Assembly (NCBI RefSeq): GCF_023028225.1
Contig: NZ_CP095482.1
Span: 930,001-994,000, forward strand
DNA from: Halorientalis litorea
GTDB taxonomy: Archaea; Halobacteriota; Halobacteria; Halobacteriales; Haloarculaceae
Direction of reading: 5' to 3'
DNA length: 64,000 bases
The notes below the pieces were generated by a model. That model was not told the origin of the DNA. It worked only from the letters and a program-made list of their open reading frames with translations, and searched no databases. The position numbers and the translations under genes are program-made. Below are positions 45,150 to 55,273 of this stretch, in pieces (the first letter of the stretch is position 1; every line of letters starts with the position of its first letter).

Positions 45150-46028
45150 ATGAACGTTCTCGTTGTCGGCGGTAGCGGATTCATCGGTACCAACTTGAGT
45201 CGCGAGCTGACCGACCGGGGACACGACGTGACGGTCATGTCTCGGAGTCCCGGGGACGAGGACTTGCCCGACGACGTGGCAACTGCCCGCGGTGACGTGA
45301 CGGCCTACGAGTCCATCGAAGGGGCGTTCGAGGGGCAGGACGCCGTGGTGTACCTCGTCGCGCTCTCGCCGCTGTTCCAGCCGGACGGGGGCAACGACCG
45401 CCACTTCGAGGTACACACGGCGGGTACACGGAACGTCGTCGACGCGATGGAAGCACACGGTGTCGACCGACTGGTCCACATGAGCGCGCTCGGTGCCGAC
45501 CCCGAGGGGCCGACCGCCTACATCCGCTCGAAGGGCGAGGCAGAGGATATCGTGACCGACAGCGGCGTCGACTGGACGATATTCAGGCCCTCCGTCGTGT
45601 TCGGCGAGGGCGGCGAGTTCGTCTCGTTCACGAAGAAGTTGACACCACCCGGGGTGGCACCGCTCCCGGGCGGCGGGAAGCAGACCCGGTTCCAGCCCAT
45701 CCACGTCGATGACCTCGTCCCGATGCTCGCCGACGCGCTGGAAGCGGACGAACACGTCGGACAGACCTACGACATCGGGGGACCGGAAGTGCTGACGCTC
45801 AGGGACATCGCGAAACTCGTCCGCGGGGACGTCACCATCGTCCCAGTTCCGATGGGGCTCGCGGGCGTCGGCTTGAAAATCGGCGGGTCGATTCCGGGTT
45901 TCCCGATGGGCGGGGACCAGTATCGGTCGCTCACGTTCGACAACACGGCACCGGACAACGACGTGGGGGCGTTCGGCGTCGATACTGACGGGATGACCAC
46001 GCTGTCGTCCTATCTCGGGGTGGCGTAA
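45150..46028 (+). CDS. NAD(P)-binding epimerase/NDUFA9-like protein
   Basis: A 292-residue atypical short-chain dehydrogenase. The nucleotide motif is VVGGSGFIGTNLSREL, and the fold continues through DAVVYLVAL and HMSALGAD to FRPSVVFGEGGEF. It lacks a clear catalytic YxxxK, as in NmrA/NDUFA9-like members, so it may act as sensor or assembly factor and not as epimerase. In haloarchaea it is often called complex I NDUFA9 family protein. No Nuo genes are nearby. Confidence 0.82.
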   Translation: MNVLVVGGSGFIGTNLSRELTDRGHDVTVMSRSPGDEDLPDDVATARGDVTAYESIEGAFEGQDAVVYLVALSPLFQPDGGNDRHFEVHTAGTRNVVDAMEAHGVDRLVHMSALGADPEGPTAYIRSKGEAEDIVTDSGVDWTIFRPSVVFGEGGEFVSFTKKLTPPGVAPLPGGGKQTRFQPIHVDDLVPMLADALEADEHVGQTYDIGGPEVLTLRDIAKLVRGDVTIVPVPMGLAGVGLKIGGSIPGFPMGGDQYRSLTFDNTAPDNDVGAFGVDTDGMTTLSSYLGVA

Positions 46029-46123
46029 GGTGTCATTTCGGGCGGGTAAACGGTTGTTACTCCGGCCACCGTCTGCCGGCTCTCGCTTCGTTTCACCGTT
46101 CTCAGAGCGAAAAATCGGGGCAT

Positions 46124-46133
46124 AAAACTTATA
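46124..46133 (+). promoter_or_regulatory. TATA box of cetZ
   Basis: AAAACTTATA lies about 40-50 bases before the cetZ start in an A/T-rich patch that also holds GAAAAATC, a possible upstream BRE. A leader of about 15-20 bases would result. Confidence 0.5.
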
Positions 46134-46173
46134 GCCGCGTTGGGATAGTTTGCTGTCATACGGAGACGTAGTT

Positions 46174-47355
46174 ATGAAACTCGCGATGATCGGCTTCGGT
46201 CAGGCGGGCGGGAAAATCGTCGACAAGTTCCTGGAGTACGACGAGCGGACGGGGAGCGGTATCGTCCGCTCGGCCGTCGCCGTCAACACCGCCAAGGCCG
46301 ACCTACTTGGACTAGAACGTGTACCGAAAGAGAACAGGGTGTTAATCGGCCAAGCGCGGGTGAAGGGCCACGGGGTCGGTGCCGACAACGAACTCGGAGC
46401 CGAAATCGCCGAAGAGGACATCGACGAGATACAGGGCGCGATCGACAACATTCCCGTCCACGAAGTCGACGCCTTCCTCATCATCTCCGGCCTCGGCGGT
46501 GGGACCGGGTCCGGCGGGTCCCCCGTCCTCGCGAAACATCTCAAACGCATCTACACCGAACCGGTGTACGGACTCGGCGTGTTGCCCGGCGGCGACGAGG
46601 GGGGCATCTACACGCTGAACGCCGCGCGGTCGTTCCAGACGTTCGTCCGCGAGGTGGACAACCTACTCGTGTTCGACAACGACGCCTGGCGCAAATCCGG
46701 CGAGAGCGTCGAGGGCGGCTACGCCGCCATAAACGACGAAATCGTCAAGCGGTTCGGCATCCTCTTCGGCGCGGGCGAGGTCGAACCCGGACAGGAAGTC
46801 GGGGAGAGCGTCGTCGACTCCTCGGAGATTATCAACACACTCTCGGGCGGCGGCGTCTCGACGGTGGGCTACGCCGCAGAGGAAGTCGAGAGCGAGGACT
46901 CCGGGGGCCTGCTCTCGCGGTTCAAGGGCGACGACGGTGCAGACGACGCGATGGATACCGCGAACACCACGAACCGCATCACGAGTCTCGTCCGCAAGGC
47001 GGCACTGGGCCGCCTGACGCTCCCGTGTGAAATCGAGGGGGCACAGCGCGCGCTCCTCGTGATGAGTGGCCCGCCGAAACACCTCAACCGGAAAGGCATC
47101 GAGCGCGGGCGGAAGTGGCTCGAAGAGCAGACCGGGAGCATGGAGGTCCGCGGGGGCGACTACCCGGTGCCGAACTCGGGCTACGTCGCCGGTGTCATCC
47201 TGCTGTCGGGCGTCCACGACGTGCCGCGCATCAAGGAACTCCAGCAGGTCGCCATCGAGGCGCAGGAAAACATCGAGGAAATACGGCAGGAAAGCAAAGG
47301 GAATTTAGATGAGTTGGTCGAGGACGAAGATGATGAGTTGGATCCGCTCTTCTGA
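46174..47355 (+). CDS. cetZ: CetZ tubulin/FtsZ-superfamily cytoskeletal protein
   Basis: A 393-residue GTPase of the CetZ family, which in haloarchaea controls cell shape and motility. It has the N-terminal MKLAMIGFGQAGGKIVDKF, the tubulin/FtsZ GTP motif GLGGGTGSGGSP (107-118) and, at residues about 245-275, an acidic insertion after SGGLLSRFKG. The ATG at 46174 matches the family N-terminus; an earlier start eight codons upstream is unlikely. The C-terminal acidic tail (DELVEDEDDELDP) overlaps the next gene. Haloarchaea usually have several CetZ paralogues; which this is cannot be decided. Confidence 0.93.
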   Translation: MKLAMIGFGQAGGKIVDKFLEYDERTGSGIVRSAVAVNTAKADLLGLERVPKENRVLIGQARVKGHGVGADNELGAEIAEEDIDEIQGAIDNIPVHEVDAFLIISGLGGGTGSGGSPVLAKHLKRIYTEPVYGLGVLPGGDEGGIYTLNAARSFQTFVREVDNLLVFDNDAWRKSGESVEGGYAAINDEIVKRFGILFGAGEVEPGQEVGESVVDSSEIINTLSGGGVSTVGYAAEEVESEDSGGLLSRFKGDDGADDAMDTANTTNRITSLVRKAALGRLTLPCEIEGAQRALLVMSGPPKHLNRKGIERGRKWLEEQTGSMEVRGGDYPVPNSGYVAGVILLSGVHDVPRIKELQQVAIEAQENIEEIRQESKGNLDELVEDEDDELDPLF

Positions 47356-48097
47356 GAGCGCGGTCGTACTGGCACTACTGGTGGCACTCGTCGGGGCCAC
47401 CGGGGGGGCGTTCGCACTGTCGACGAGTGCGGAGAACGTTCCGAGCAACACCACTGTCGGGAACGAGGTGAGTGCGACGGTGACCGTCGCGGACCCGTTC
47501 GCCGACGCCCCCAGCCAGTGGGAACTGCAGGGCGAGACGGAACTCCGGAACGTCAGTTGGACGGTGACGGTGCTGGACCAGGGCCAGCAGGTCGACCAGC
47601 GAAGCTACGGCGGCCAGTCGTTCAGTCAGGCCCTCGCCCGGGCACAGGGCGGCGACGAGGTGCAGATCGAGGTGACGGGTACCGTCCCCGAAATACAGAA
47701 CTACACGTACGACCCGGCGGAATCGACGGACGTGGCCCGTCTCTCGCGCCGGACCGGTGACAACACGCAGGAAATCGGCAACTGGACCACCCGGCCGTAC
47801 ACAAGCGAGAGTCAAGAGGCCCGCAACGCCATCGACACCGCGAGTCGGGCTATCGACAACGCCGGTGGTAGCCAGAGCGCGGAGCGCAGTCTCCAACAAG
47901 CTATCTCCGCGTACAACAGCGAGGACTTCGACGCAGCCATCTCGAACGCGGAGGACGCCCGCAACGCCGCACAGGGTGCCCAGCAGACCCAGATGTTGCT
48001 GTACGGTGCTGTCGGCATCGTCATCGTCGTCGTCGTCGTCGGCGGTGGCATCTGGTACTACCGCAACCAGCAGGACGACTACGACAAACTCCGGTAG
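47333..48097 (+). CDS. Signal-anchored extracellular domain protein next to cetZ
   Basis: A 254-residue protein with an N-terminal hydrophobic segment (about 10-30), an outward beta-rich domain (about 35-125), a Ser/Gln/Ala-rich helical repeat region (about 150-215) and a C-terminal membrane span (about 222-245) with a short cytoplasmic tail. Its start lies 23 bases inside cetZ, so the two are translationally coupled. The sole membrane span near the C-terminus could link the surface to the CetZ cytoskeleton. Not recognised as a named family. Confidence 0.72.
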   Translation: MSWIRSSESAVVLALLVALVGATGGAFALSTSAENVPSNTTVGNEVSATVTVADPFADAPSQWELQGETELRNVSWTVTVLDQGQQVDQRSYGGQSFSQALARAQGGDEVQIEVTGTVPEIQNYTYDPAESTDVARLSRRTGDNTQEIGNWTTRPYTSESQEARNAIDTASRAIDNAGGSQSAERSLQQAISAYNSEDFDAAISNAEDARNAAQGAQQTQMLLYGAVGIVIVVVVVGGGIWYYRNQQDDYDKLR

Positions 48098-48724
48098 ATG
48101 CGAGTCGTCGTCCCGTTCGCCGCCACCGCACCGAAAACACGACTCGACAGCGTTCTCACGGAGGGCGAGCGGATGGCCTTCGCACGGGCGATGCTCACCG
48201 ACGTTCTCGACGCACTCGCCGACACGGAGCGACGCGTCGACGTGACGGTCCTCGCCACGGACCCGGTCGACGTGGACGTGGACGTGTCCGTCGACGACAG
48301 GCCGCTCACGGCAGCCGTCAACGCCGTCCTCGGGACCGTCGACGGACCGGTCGCGGTGGTGATGGCCGACCTCGCGCTGGCGACGCCTACCGCACTCGCC
48401 CGCCTGTTCGACGCCGAGGGTGACGTGGTGCTGGTCCCGGGCCGCGGCGGCGGGACGAACGCACTCGTCGCGCGCCACCCCGAGTTCCGGGTGGACTACC
48501 ACGGCGCGTCGATTCGCGACCACCGGCAGGCCGCCGCCGACGTGGGTGCGCGCGTCGGCGAAGTCGACTCGTTCCGGCTCGCGACCGACGTGGACGAGCG
48601 TGCCGACCTCGCGGAGGTGCTGTTACACACCGACGGCGCGGCCAGCCAGTGGCTCCGGGACGCCGGGTTCGAACTCGACGTGACCGAGGGGCGCGTGAGC
48701 GTCGCGCGGACGGACCGGAACTGA
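48098..48724 (+). CDS. cofC: 2-phospho-L-lactate guanylyltransferase
   Basis: A 208-residue nucleotidyltransferase that activates 2-phospholactate (or phosphoenolpyruvate) with GTP for coenzyme F420 synthesis. Seen are [20 protein letters not shown], a GT-A-like core with [14 protein letters not shown] and [15 protein letters not shown]. It begins at the base after the preceding stop and is followed by cofG, so an F420 operon is likely. Confidence 0.93.
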   Translation: MRVVVPFAATAPKTRLDSVLTEGERMAFARAMLTDVLDALADTERRVDVTVLATDPVDVDVDVSVDDRPLTAAVNAVLGTVDGPVAVVMADLALATPTALARLFDAEGDVVLVPGRGGGTNALVARHPEFRVDYHGASIRDHRQAAADVGARVGEVDSFRLATDVDERADLAEVLLHTDGAASQWLRDAGFELDVTEGRVSVARTDRN

Positions 48725-48748
48725 ACCCTTTTGCCGGTCGAGTGTGGA

Positions 48749-49864
48749 GTGACAGACGTGATTCCGGGGGCAGACGAGTACGGCGTCGACGTCACGTTCG
48801 CCCCGACGGAGGTGGAGCGGTTGCTATCGGTCGGCCCGGACGACGTGGCCGCCGCCGACGAACTGTCCTACTGCCGGAACGTGTTCGTGCCGCTGACGAC
48901 GGCCTGCCGGTACACCTGCACCTACTGTACGTACTACGACCCGCCGGGCGAGGCCGAGTTGATGACGCCCCGGGAGATACGCGAGACGGTTCGCCGCGGG
49001 GCCGAGGCAGGCTGTACCGAGGCCCTGTTCACCTTCGGTGACGACCCGGACGACCGCTACACGGCGATTCACGACCAGTTGGCCGAGTTGGGCCACGACT
49101 CGATTCACTCGTACCTCCGGGAGGCCTGTGAAATCGCGCTGGACGAGGGCTTGCTCCCCCACGCCAACCCCGGCGACCAGACCCGCGAGCAGATGGCGCA
49201 GGTCGCAGACCTGAACGCGAGCATGGGCGTGATGCTGGAGACGACGGCCGACGTGCAGGCCCACGACGGCCCGCGCGCGAAGAACCCGGGCCAACGGCTC
49301 CACACCATCGAGACGGCGGGCGAACTCGGCGTCCCGTTCACGACGGGCATCCTCGTCGGCATCGGCGAGGACTGGACCGACCGCGCCGAGAGCCTGCTCG
49401 CCATCCGGGAGTTACACGAGCGGTACGGCCACGTTCAGGAGGTCATCGTGCAACCGGTCGCCGAGAACGACCGCTGGCGGGGCGGGACGCCCGACACCGG
49501 GACGCTCCGCCGCGCGGTGGCGATGGCGCGGGACTGCCTGCCCGAGTCGGTGAGCGTGCAGGTCCCCCCGAACCTCGCGCCCGCCGCCGAGGTAACCGAC
49601 TGCGGCATCGACGACTTGGGCGGCGTCTCGCCCGTGACAGTCGACCACATCAACCCCGAGTACGAGTGGCCCGCCCTACAGGAACTCCAGCGGGTGGCCG
49701 AGTCGGCGGGTGTCCCGCTCCGCGAGCGGTTGCCCGTCTACGACCGCTACGCCACCGACGAGTGGCTCTCCGAACGCGTCCGGGCGGCTATCGACGCGCC
49801 GACGACGGCCGGGGAGCGGTTCCGTGCCGTCCTGGCCCGCGGCGAGAACCCGACACCGACCTGA
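48749..49864 (+). CDS. cofG: FO synthase subunit CofG (radical SAM)
   Basis: A 371-residue radical-SAM enzyme that with CofH joins a tyrosine-derived group to form 7,8-didemethyl-8-hydroxy-5-deazariboflavin. The cluster motif CRYTCTYC has Cys53, Cys57 and Cys60, and LFTFGDDPDDRY and QVPPNLAP are family segments. GTG 48749 is preferred to an upstream TTG because it gives the usual N-terminus. It lies 24 bases after cofC. Confidence 0.94.
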   Translation: MTDVIPGADEYGVDVTFAPTEVERLLSVGPDDVAAADELSYCRNVFVPLTTACRYTCTYCTYYDPPGEAELMTPREIRETVRRGAEAGCTEALFTFGDDPDDRYTAIHDQLAELGHDSIHSYLREACEIALDEGLLPHANPGDQTREQMAQVADLNASMGVMLETTADVQAHDGPRAKNPGQRLHTIETAGELGVPFTTGILVGIGEDWTDRAESLLAIRELHERYGHVQEVIVQPVAENDRWRGGTPDTGTLRRAVAMARDCLPESVSVQVPPNLAPAAEVTDCGIDDLGGVSPVTVDHINPEYEWPALQELQRVAESAGVPLRERLPVYDRYATDEWLSERVRAAIDAPTTAGERFRAVLARGENPTPT

Positions 49865-50512
49865 CTACTGGAACTGCGAGAGGACCCGTGCCTCTATTTT
49901 TCTGAGGTGTTCCCCCACCGTCGAGGGCGTCGCGCCGACGGCCGCCGCCACGTCCTCCTGTGTCGCCCCTCGTGGATTCCGGTAGTAGCCGCAGTCGAGT
50001 GCCGCGTCGAGTATCTCCCGTTGGCGTTCGGTCAGGCAGGCGAACGGGTCCCGGGAGTCGGGTTGCCGGTCACCGACTTCGATAACCTCCGTCTCGTACA
50101 CCTCGGCGTCGACCACCACCTGCGCGAGTGCCTCGTCGGTCCCCAGCAGCGTCACGACTTGCGCGCCGTCGGGGCAGATTTCGACCGGCATCTCGGTGAC
50201 GACGGGCGATTCGCGGCGACGTTCGACCATCGAACGGACGGCGTCGTTCGGCTCGAAGTGGATGTAGGAGTACCACCAGCCCCCGCCTACCGTGACGTCG
50301 AACCCGTGGACGTACTCGGAGGTGCGGAGAATCTCGCGGTACCGCCCCTCGTCACCCCGGTCCTCGGCCAGCATGACGCCCGTGCCGTCGTCGAGCAACT
50401 GCACTTTGTGGAGTGCCTCCCGCGTGATGGCCGGTTCGTCCGCCAGTTGCTGGCCGAGGGGATGGAACGCCCGTCCCTCGGTCGGCGTCACCCGAACCGT
50501 GACGTAGCGCAT
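49865..50512 (-). CDS. Bat-like HTH-10 transcriptional regulator
   Basis: A 215-residue regulator. The C-terminal HTH-10 domain (LTERQREILDAALDCGYYRNPRGATQEDVAAAVG) is the bacterio-opsin-activator (Bat) type, and the N-terminal 150 residues form the usual associated sensory fold. Its stop abuts the convergent cofG without a gap. MRYVTVRVTP is preferred as start. Being located between cofG and cofH, it might regulate F420 genes, but this is only positional. Confidence 0.88.
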   Translation of the reverse strand: MRYVTVRVTPTEGRAFHPLGQQLADEPAITREALHKVQLLDDGTGVMLAEDRGDEGRYREILRTSEYVHGFDVTVGGGWWYSYIHFEPNDAVRSMVERRRESPVVTEMPVEICPDGAQVVTLLGTDEALAQVVVDAEVYETEVIEVGDRQPDSRDPFACLTERQREILDAALDCGYYRNPRGATQEDVAAAVGATPSTVGEHLRKIEARVLSQFQ

Positions 50513-50702
50513 GGCCGACACGAGGAACTGAGGGGTTATAAATCAGCCCCGAATGCGGCGCGGAAACGTTAGGCGTCCGTGACACGTCCGTTGGAACGCT
50601 GGACCGTGATGATGGGTCGGCTCCGCTGATGTAGTCCTCCGGACGTTCGGTCCCCGACTCCGTCGCTACCACGAACAGGCCCCGCTGGCCGCCGGACCCA
50701 CC

Positions 50703-52055
50703 TCAGAGGAGCGGCGTCCCGTCCGCGTGTGGCCCGAGTTCCGGGCCGTGTGGCGCGTCCGCGGGGTCGACTCGCCGCCGCTCGGTGTAGTCCGTCGAGC
50801 GTTCCACCGGGACGCGGCCGATGGCGGCTATCATGTCGACGTACTCCGCGACGGACCGGTACTCGCCGTAGTCGCCGCCGGCCCGCTTCGTTATCTCCTC
50901 GCTGAGGATGGTCCCCATGAAGTCGTCCGCGCCGCAGTTGAGCATCTTCAGCCCGCGCGTGTCGCCGTACTTCACCCACGAGGACTGGATGTGGTCGACG
51001 TTGTCCAGATAGAGTCGCGAGACGGCTATCATCAGTTCGTCCTCGGCGGCACTCGCGCCGCCGTCGACCATCCCGCGCTCGTGGAGGGGCGTCTCGTGGT
51101 GGACGAACGAGAGCGGGACGAACTCGGTTATCGCACCGGTTCGGTCCTGTAACTCCCGAATCCGGTCGAGGTGGACGACGCGGTGGGCTTCGTTCTCGAC
51201 GTGGCCGTACATGATGGTCGCGGTGGTGTCCAACCCGACGGCCGCCGCGGCCTCCATCGCCGTCAGCCACTCGCCGGTGTCTATCTTGCCGGGACAGATG
51301 ACCTCGCGTACCTCGTCGGCCAGTATCTCGGCGGCCGTCCCCGGAACCGAGTCGAGGCCGGCGTCCTTCAGCCGGCCGTACACGTCCTCGTACGACCAGT
51401 CGGTCCCCCGGAGCGCGTGGTAGCCTTCCTCGGGGGTCATCGAGTGGACGTGGACGCCGTCGACGTTCATCGCCCGTATCTGGGCGGTGTAAGTGCCGGG
51501 GTCTTTCTCGTACTGTGGGGCCGGTCGGTAGTTCAGGTCGCCACGGTCGCTGGCCTCGAGTATCTCGCGGTGTTCGTCGTCCAGCACGAGTGCCGGGTGG
51601 AGTCCGGACACCGACGTGACCTCGTAGATGCCGCGCTCGACGGCGTCGGCGACGATGGCGCGGGATTCCTCGGGCGTCTTCGTGAACCCGCCGTGGTCGT
51701 CGGGCGCGTCGGCCCGGAACTTCTCGGAGCGGTCCTTGAAGTTACAGAACAGACAGCCGGTGTTGCAGGCCGTGGTGACGTTGTTGTTGAGGTTGGCGAC
51801 GAAGGTCACCTCGTCGCCGACCACCGCGGCGCGGCGGCGGTCAGCCGCCTCCAGCACGCGCTCTTTTCGCTCCCGGTCGATGCCGTCGTGGTCGGTGCCG
51901 GTCGTGATGAGTTCGATGCCGTCGTCGACTGTCAGCCGGTCGCCGGCCCGTGCCTTCGCCAGTGCGTTCTCGAAGGACTGGTCGGTGTCGGGGCGTATCT
52001 CGAAGTCGAACTCGCCGTCCGGCGTGCCGGGCGACGGTTCGAACGCGTCCGCCAT
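50703..52055 (-). CDS. cofH: FO synthase subunit CofH (radical SAM)
   Basis: A 450-residue radical-SAM enzyme forming the deazaflavin FO with CofG. The cluster motif is CNTGCLFC (Cys97, Cys101, Cys104), and GLHPALVLDD, SMTPEEGYHAL and TAEILADEVREVICPGKI are family markers. The C-terminal 30 residues (VERSTDYTERRRVD) are typical. cofC and cofG lie 2 kb away on the opposite strand, so the three genes are clustered but not one operon. Confidence 0.94.
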   Translation of the reverse strand: MADAFEPSPGTPDGEFDFEIRPDTDQSFENALAKARAGDRLTVDDGIELITTGTDHDGIDRERKERVLEAADRRRAAVVGDEVTFVANLNNNVTTACNTGCLFCNFKDRSEKFRADAPDDHGGFTKTPEESRAIVADAVERGIYEVTSVSGLHPALVLDDEHREILEASDRGDLNYRPAPQYEKDPGTYTAQIRAMNVDGVHVHSMTPEEGYHALRGTDWSYEDVYGRLKDAGLDSVPGTAAEILADEVREVICPGKIDTGEWLTAMEAAAAVGLDTTATIMYGHVENEAHRVVHLDRIRELQDRTGAITEFVPLSFVHHETPLHERGMVDGGASAAEDELMIAVSRLYLDNVDHIQSSWVKYGDTRGLKMLNCGADDFMGTILSEEITKRAGGDYGEYRSVAEYVDMIAAIGRVPVERSTDYTERRRVDPADAPHGPELGPHADGTPLL

Positions 52056-52211
52056 TGGCCGAGTGCAGGGGAGGACCGTGCAAAAGCGTGACGGGACGTG
52101 CCAACCCAGCGGAACGTGGGCGCGGCCGAGAGTGAAAACGACTTAGTGACGGCCCGGGAAGGGGCCTGCAATGACCGAGACCGCTGACCGCGTTCCGAAC
52201 GGGTGGTCCGC

Positions 52212-53231
52212 GTGACGAGCGTCAAAGAGTTCCGCGTCGAACGCGAGGCCACGGCCGACTCGTTGGGCCGCGGCGCGTTCGTCTTCACCGACGACTACTC
52301 CGTGTTCGACTGGGGTAAGATGCCCGACGCCATCCCCAACAAGGGTGCGAGCCTCTGTACGATGGGTGCGTACAACTTCGAGTTGCTGGAGGCGGCGGGC
52401 ATCCCGACCCACTACGAGGGCGTCGTCGTGGCCGGCGAAGTCAGCACGCTCGACTCGGCCGCGTCCCCGCCCCGCGAGATGGCCATCGAACTCACGCAGG
52501 TTCCCGACCTCCCCCACGACGGCCGCACCTACGACTACGACGCCTACTTCGAGGCGGCAGGTCGGAACCACCTGATTCCGCTCGAAATCGTCTTCCGCAA
52601 CACCGTCCCCGTCGGGTCCAGCCTCCGCTCGCGGGCCGACCCCACCGAGTTCGGTCTCGACTACGAGGCGTGGCCCGACGAAGTGGTCGACCTCCCCGAC
52701 CCCGTCGTGGAGTTCTCCACGAAACTCGAATCGTCGGACCGGTACCTCGACCGGGCGGAAGCCGACCGCATCGCAGGCCCGGCGACCGTCGACGAGTTGG
52801 AGACACTCGCGCTCGAAGTGAACGACGTGGTCACCGACCGGGCAGACGAGGCCGGACTCGTCCACGAGGACGGCAAGATAGAGACGTTCTACTACGACGG
52901 CGAGATACGCGTCGCCGACGTGGTGGGCACCTTCGACGAGAACCGCTTCAGCTACGACGGCCAGGAAGTCTCGAAGGAGGTCATCCGGCAGTACCACAAG
53001 CGGACTCAACCCGAGTGGGTCGCGGCCGTCGGCGACGCCAAAGAGCGGGCCAAAGAGCAGGATGTCGCGGACTGGAAGTCCCTCTGTACGGCGTCCCCGG
53101 ACCCGCTCCCGTCCCACGTCGTGGACGCGGCCCGGGACCTCTACACCGCGGGGACGAACGCCTACATCGGGCGGGAGTTGTTCGACGCGCCGTCGCTCTC
53201 GGAGGCCGTCGAAACCGTGCGGGAACTCTGA
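52212..53231 (+). CDS. purC: SAICAR synthase
   Basis: A 339-residue phosphoribosylaminoimidazole-succinocarboxamide synthase for purine synthesis. It has [21 protein letters not shown], with the substrate-binding acidic site, [19 protein letters not shown] and the ATP-grasp-like [13 protein letters not shown] with [12 protein letters not shown]. It is longer than bacterial PurC (about 240) through a halophile-specific C-terminal part. GTG 52212 is favoured; GTG 52203 is possible. Confidence 0.93.
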   Translation: MTSVKEFRVEREATADSLGRGAFVFTDDYSVFDWGKMPDAIPNKGASLCTMGAYNFELLEAAGIPTHYEGVVVAGEVSTLDSAASPPREMAIELTQVPDLPHDGRTYDYDAYFEAAGRNHLIPLEIVFRNTVPVGSSLRSRADPTEFGLDYEAWPDEVVDLPDPVVEFSTKLESSDRYLDRAEADRIAGPATVDELETLALEVNDVVTDRADEAGLVHEDGKIETFYYDGEIRVADVVGTFDENRFSYDGQEVSKEVIRQYHKRTQPEWVAAVGDAKERAKEQDVADWKSLCTASPDPLPSHVVDAARDLYTAGTNAYIGRELFDAPSLSEAVETVREL

Positions 53232-53273
53232 CTCGACAGCCGATGCGCGCCGACTGGCAGAGACTGCGGTCGG

Positions 53274-55136
53274 TCACTCACGACTGCGCAACGTCACGAC
53301 GAACACACTGCCCTCTGGCTCGTTGTCCTCGACCCAGACGTCACCGCCGTAGCGGTCGACGAGCGTCCTGACGAGGTACAGACCAAGGCCGGTTCCGTTG
53401 CTGTCGAATCCCTTCTCACCCTCCTCGAAGATTTGTTCCTTCTGGTCGTCGGGAATCCCCGGGCCGTTGTCCGCGATACGAACCCGAACCGTCCCGTCGT
53501 CGTCGGTCACGGAGACGGTTATCTCGGGTAGTTCCTCGTCGTTGTGAGCGACGGCGTTGTTCAGCAGGTTTCGGAACACCGACTCCAGCATCTCGTCGGC
53601 GAGGACTGTGACGTTCGGTATCCGGCCTTCGACGGAGACGGTGGCACGTTCGTGGCTGGCCCGCACGTCGTCGACCTGTTCTGTGAGAACGGACCGGACG
53701 TTCACCGGCGTGCGGTCGTCCTCCGAGTGGAGGAGTACCTCGGTCACTTCGCCAGCGGTTCGAGTGATGTCGACGGCTTCCTCACCCGCTTCCAAAAGCT
53801 GTCGGAGGCCCGCCTCACCGTCTTCCCCGACGGTGTCTTCTAACATGTCGCCGTACGCAAGCACGAGTTGGAGGGCGTTCCGGACGTCGTGCCGGACGAT
53901 TTGGTTGAGTACTTCGAGGTTGTCACGCTGTTGCTCGATGGTCCGTTCGTACTCCTTGCGCTCGTTGATGTCGAGGTGGATGCCGACGGCCCGAACCGGG
54001 TCGCCGTTCTCGTCGCGCTCGGACACCTCACCGATATCGCGAATCCACTTCCACTCGCCGTCCGCGGTCCGCATCCGGTGTTCCGTATCGTAGCGGTCTG
54101 TCTCACCCGCGAGGTGGTCCTCGAGTGCGGCTTCGACCTGGTCGAGGTCGTCGGGATGGACGCGCTGTTCCCACGCCTCGAGGTGGGGCTCGATTTCGTC
54201 GGGTGAGTGGCCCAACATCCGAGCCCACTGCTCGTTGAACTCGACCTCGTCGGTGGTCATGTCCCAGTCCCAGACGCCGAGGTTCGCGCCCTCGACGGCG
54301 AGTTCGAACCGCTCTTTGAGGCGTTGGAGTTCCCGTTCCCGTTCTTTCTGTTCGGTGATGTCGGTCGAGACGCCACAGACCGCTACGATGTCGCCGTCGT
54401 CGTCGTAGACGGGGGATTTTCGCGTGAGCCGGACGGTACTCCCCGTCGCCGTCGGAACCGTCTCCTCTATTTCGAGTATCTCGCCGTTCTCGGCGACCTG
54501 CCGGTCGTTCGCTCTGGCTTCCTGTGCTGTCGCTGGGGGGAAGAGGTCGTCGTCGGTCAGTCCGGTGATGTCCTCGTCACCGACACCGAACAGTTCACGG
54601 CAGGCCTGATTCATCAGCAGATACGTGCCGTCCGTGTCTTTCAAGAACACCGCCGCGGACATGGTCTCCAGCACGGTCTCGAACCGACGGTTGACGCGCT
54701 TTAGTTCCCGTTCTTGCTCTTTCTGTGCTGTGATGTCCCGAGCAACGCCGACAATCTGGGAGACTCGTCCGTCCTCGACGATGGGGGAGAGTTTCGTCTG
54801 CCAGTAACTGGTGCCGCCCGGGAGGTCCAAGCGTTCTTCGTACTCGATAGTCTCACGCTGTTCGGCACAGCGACGGTAGTTCGCCGCGACAGTCGCGCCC
54901 TGCTCGTCGCCGAGGAGTTCCCGTGGCGTCTGTCCGCGTAACTCGTCCTCGGAGAGGCCAGTCCGCTGTCGGTGTGAAGCGTTGTTTCGCCGGAAGATAA
55001 ACTCGTAGTCGTGCTTCGTTCGCTCGACATCGATCAGAAAGACAGCGTCCGCCATTTCACGGAAGACCGTCTCGTAAACGCCCACCGATTCGTCACCGAA
55101 CACCGGTGGTTCTCCAGTCGTAGAATCGTCGCTCAT
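53274..55136 (-). CDS. Soluble PAS histidine kinase with three PAS domains
   Basis: A 620-residue cytoplasmic kinase. Three PAS domains occupy about 20-137, 150-264 and 276-393, the third with a PAC-like WKWIRDIGE. The H-box is NQIVRHDVRNALQ with His416, and the ATPase domain contains NLLNNAVAHND, DNGPGIPDDQK and GTGLGLYL. There is no membrane span, so it senses an internal signal. No response regulator is adjacent on the same strand. Confidence 0.92.
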   Translation of the reverse strand: MSDDSTTGEPPVFGDESVGVYETVFREMADAVFLIDVERTKHDYEFIFRRNNASHRQRTGLSEDELRGQTPRELLGDEQGATVAANYRRCAEQRETIEYEERLDLPGGTSYWQTKLSPIVEDGRVSQIVGVARDITAQKEQERELKRVNRRFETVLETMSAAVFLKDTDGTYLLMNQACRELFGVGDEDITGLTDDDLFPPATAQEARANDRQVAENGEILEIEETVPTATGSTVRLTRKSPVYDDDGDIVAVCGVSTDITEQKERERELQRLKERFELAVEGANLGVWDWDMTTDEVEFNEQWARMLGHSPDEIEPHLEAWEQRVHPDDLDQVEAALEDHLAGETDRYDTEHRMRTADGEWKWIRDIGEVSERDENGDPVRAVGIHLDINERKEYERTIEQQRDNLEVLNQIVRHDVRNALQLVLAYGDMLEDTVGEDGEAGLRQLLEAGEEAVDITRTAGEVTEVLLHSEDDRTPVNVRSVLTEQVDDVRASHERATVSVEGRIPNVTVLADEMLESVFRNLLNNAVAHNDEELPEITVSVTDDDGTVRVRIADNGPGIPDDQKEQIFEEGEKGFDSNGTGLGLYLVRTLVDRYGGDVWVEDNEPEGSVFVVTLRSRE

Positions 55137-55273
55137 CGTCTCGTTCTCTACCTGAGCTACGGTAGGAGGACGCTTATATTGTCGGACCGACTCGGGTTGT
55201 CTGACTGTGGGACGTATCTGTGCCTTCGTGTTCTACCGGTCCCGAATGGAGGGAGTTCGATGCGGCCGACGGC

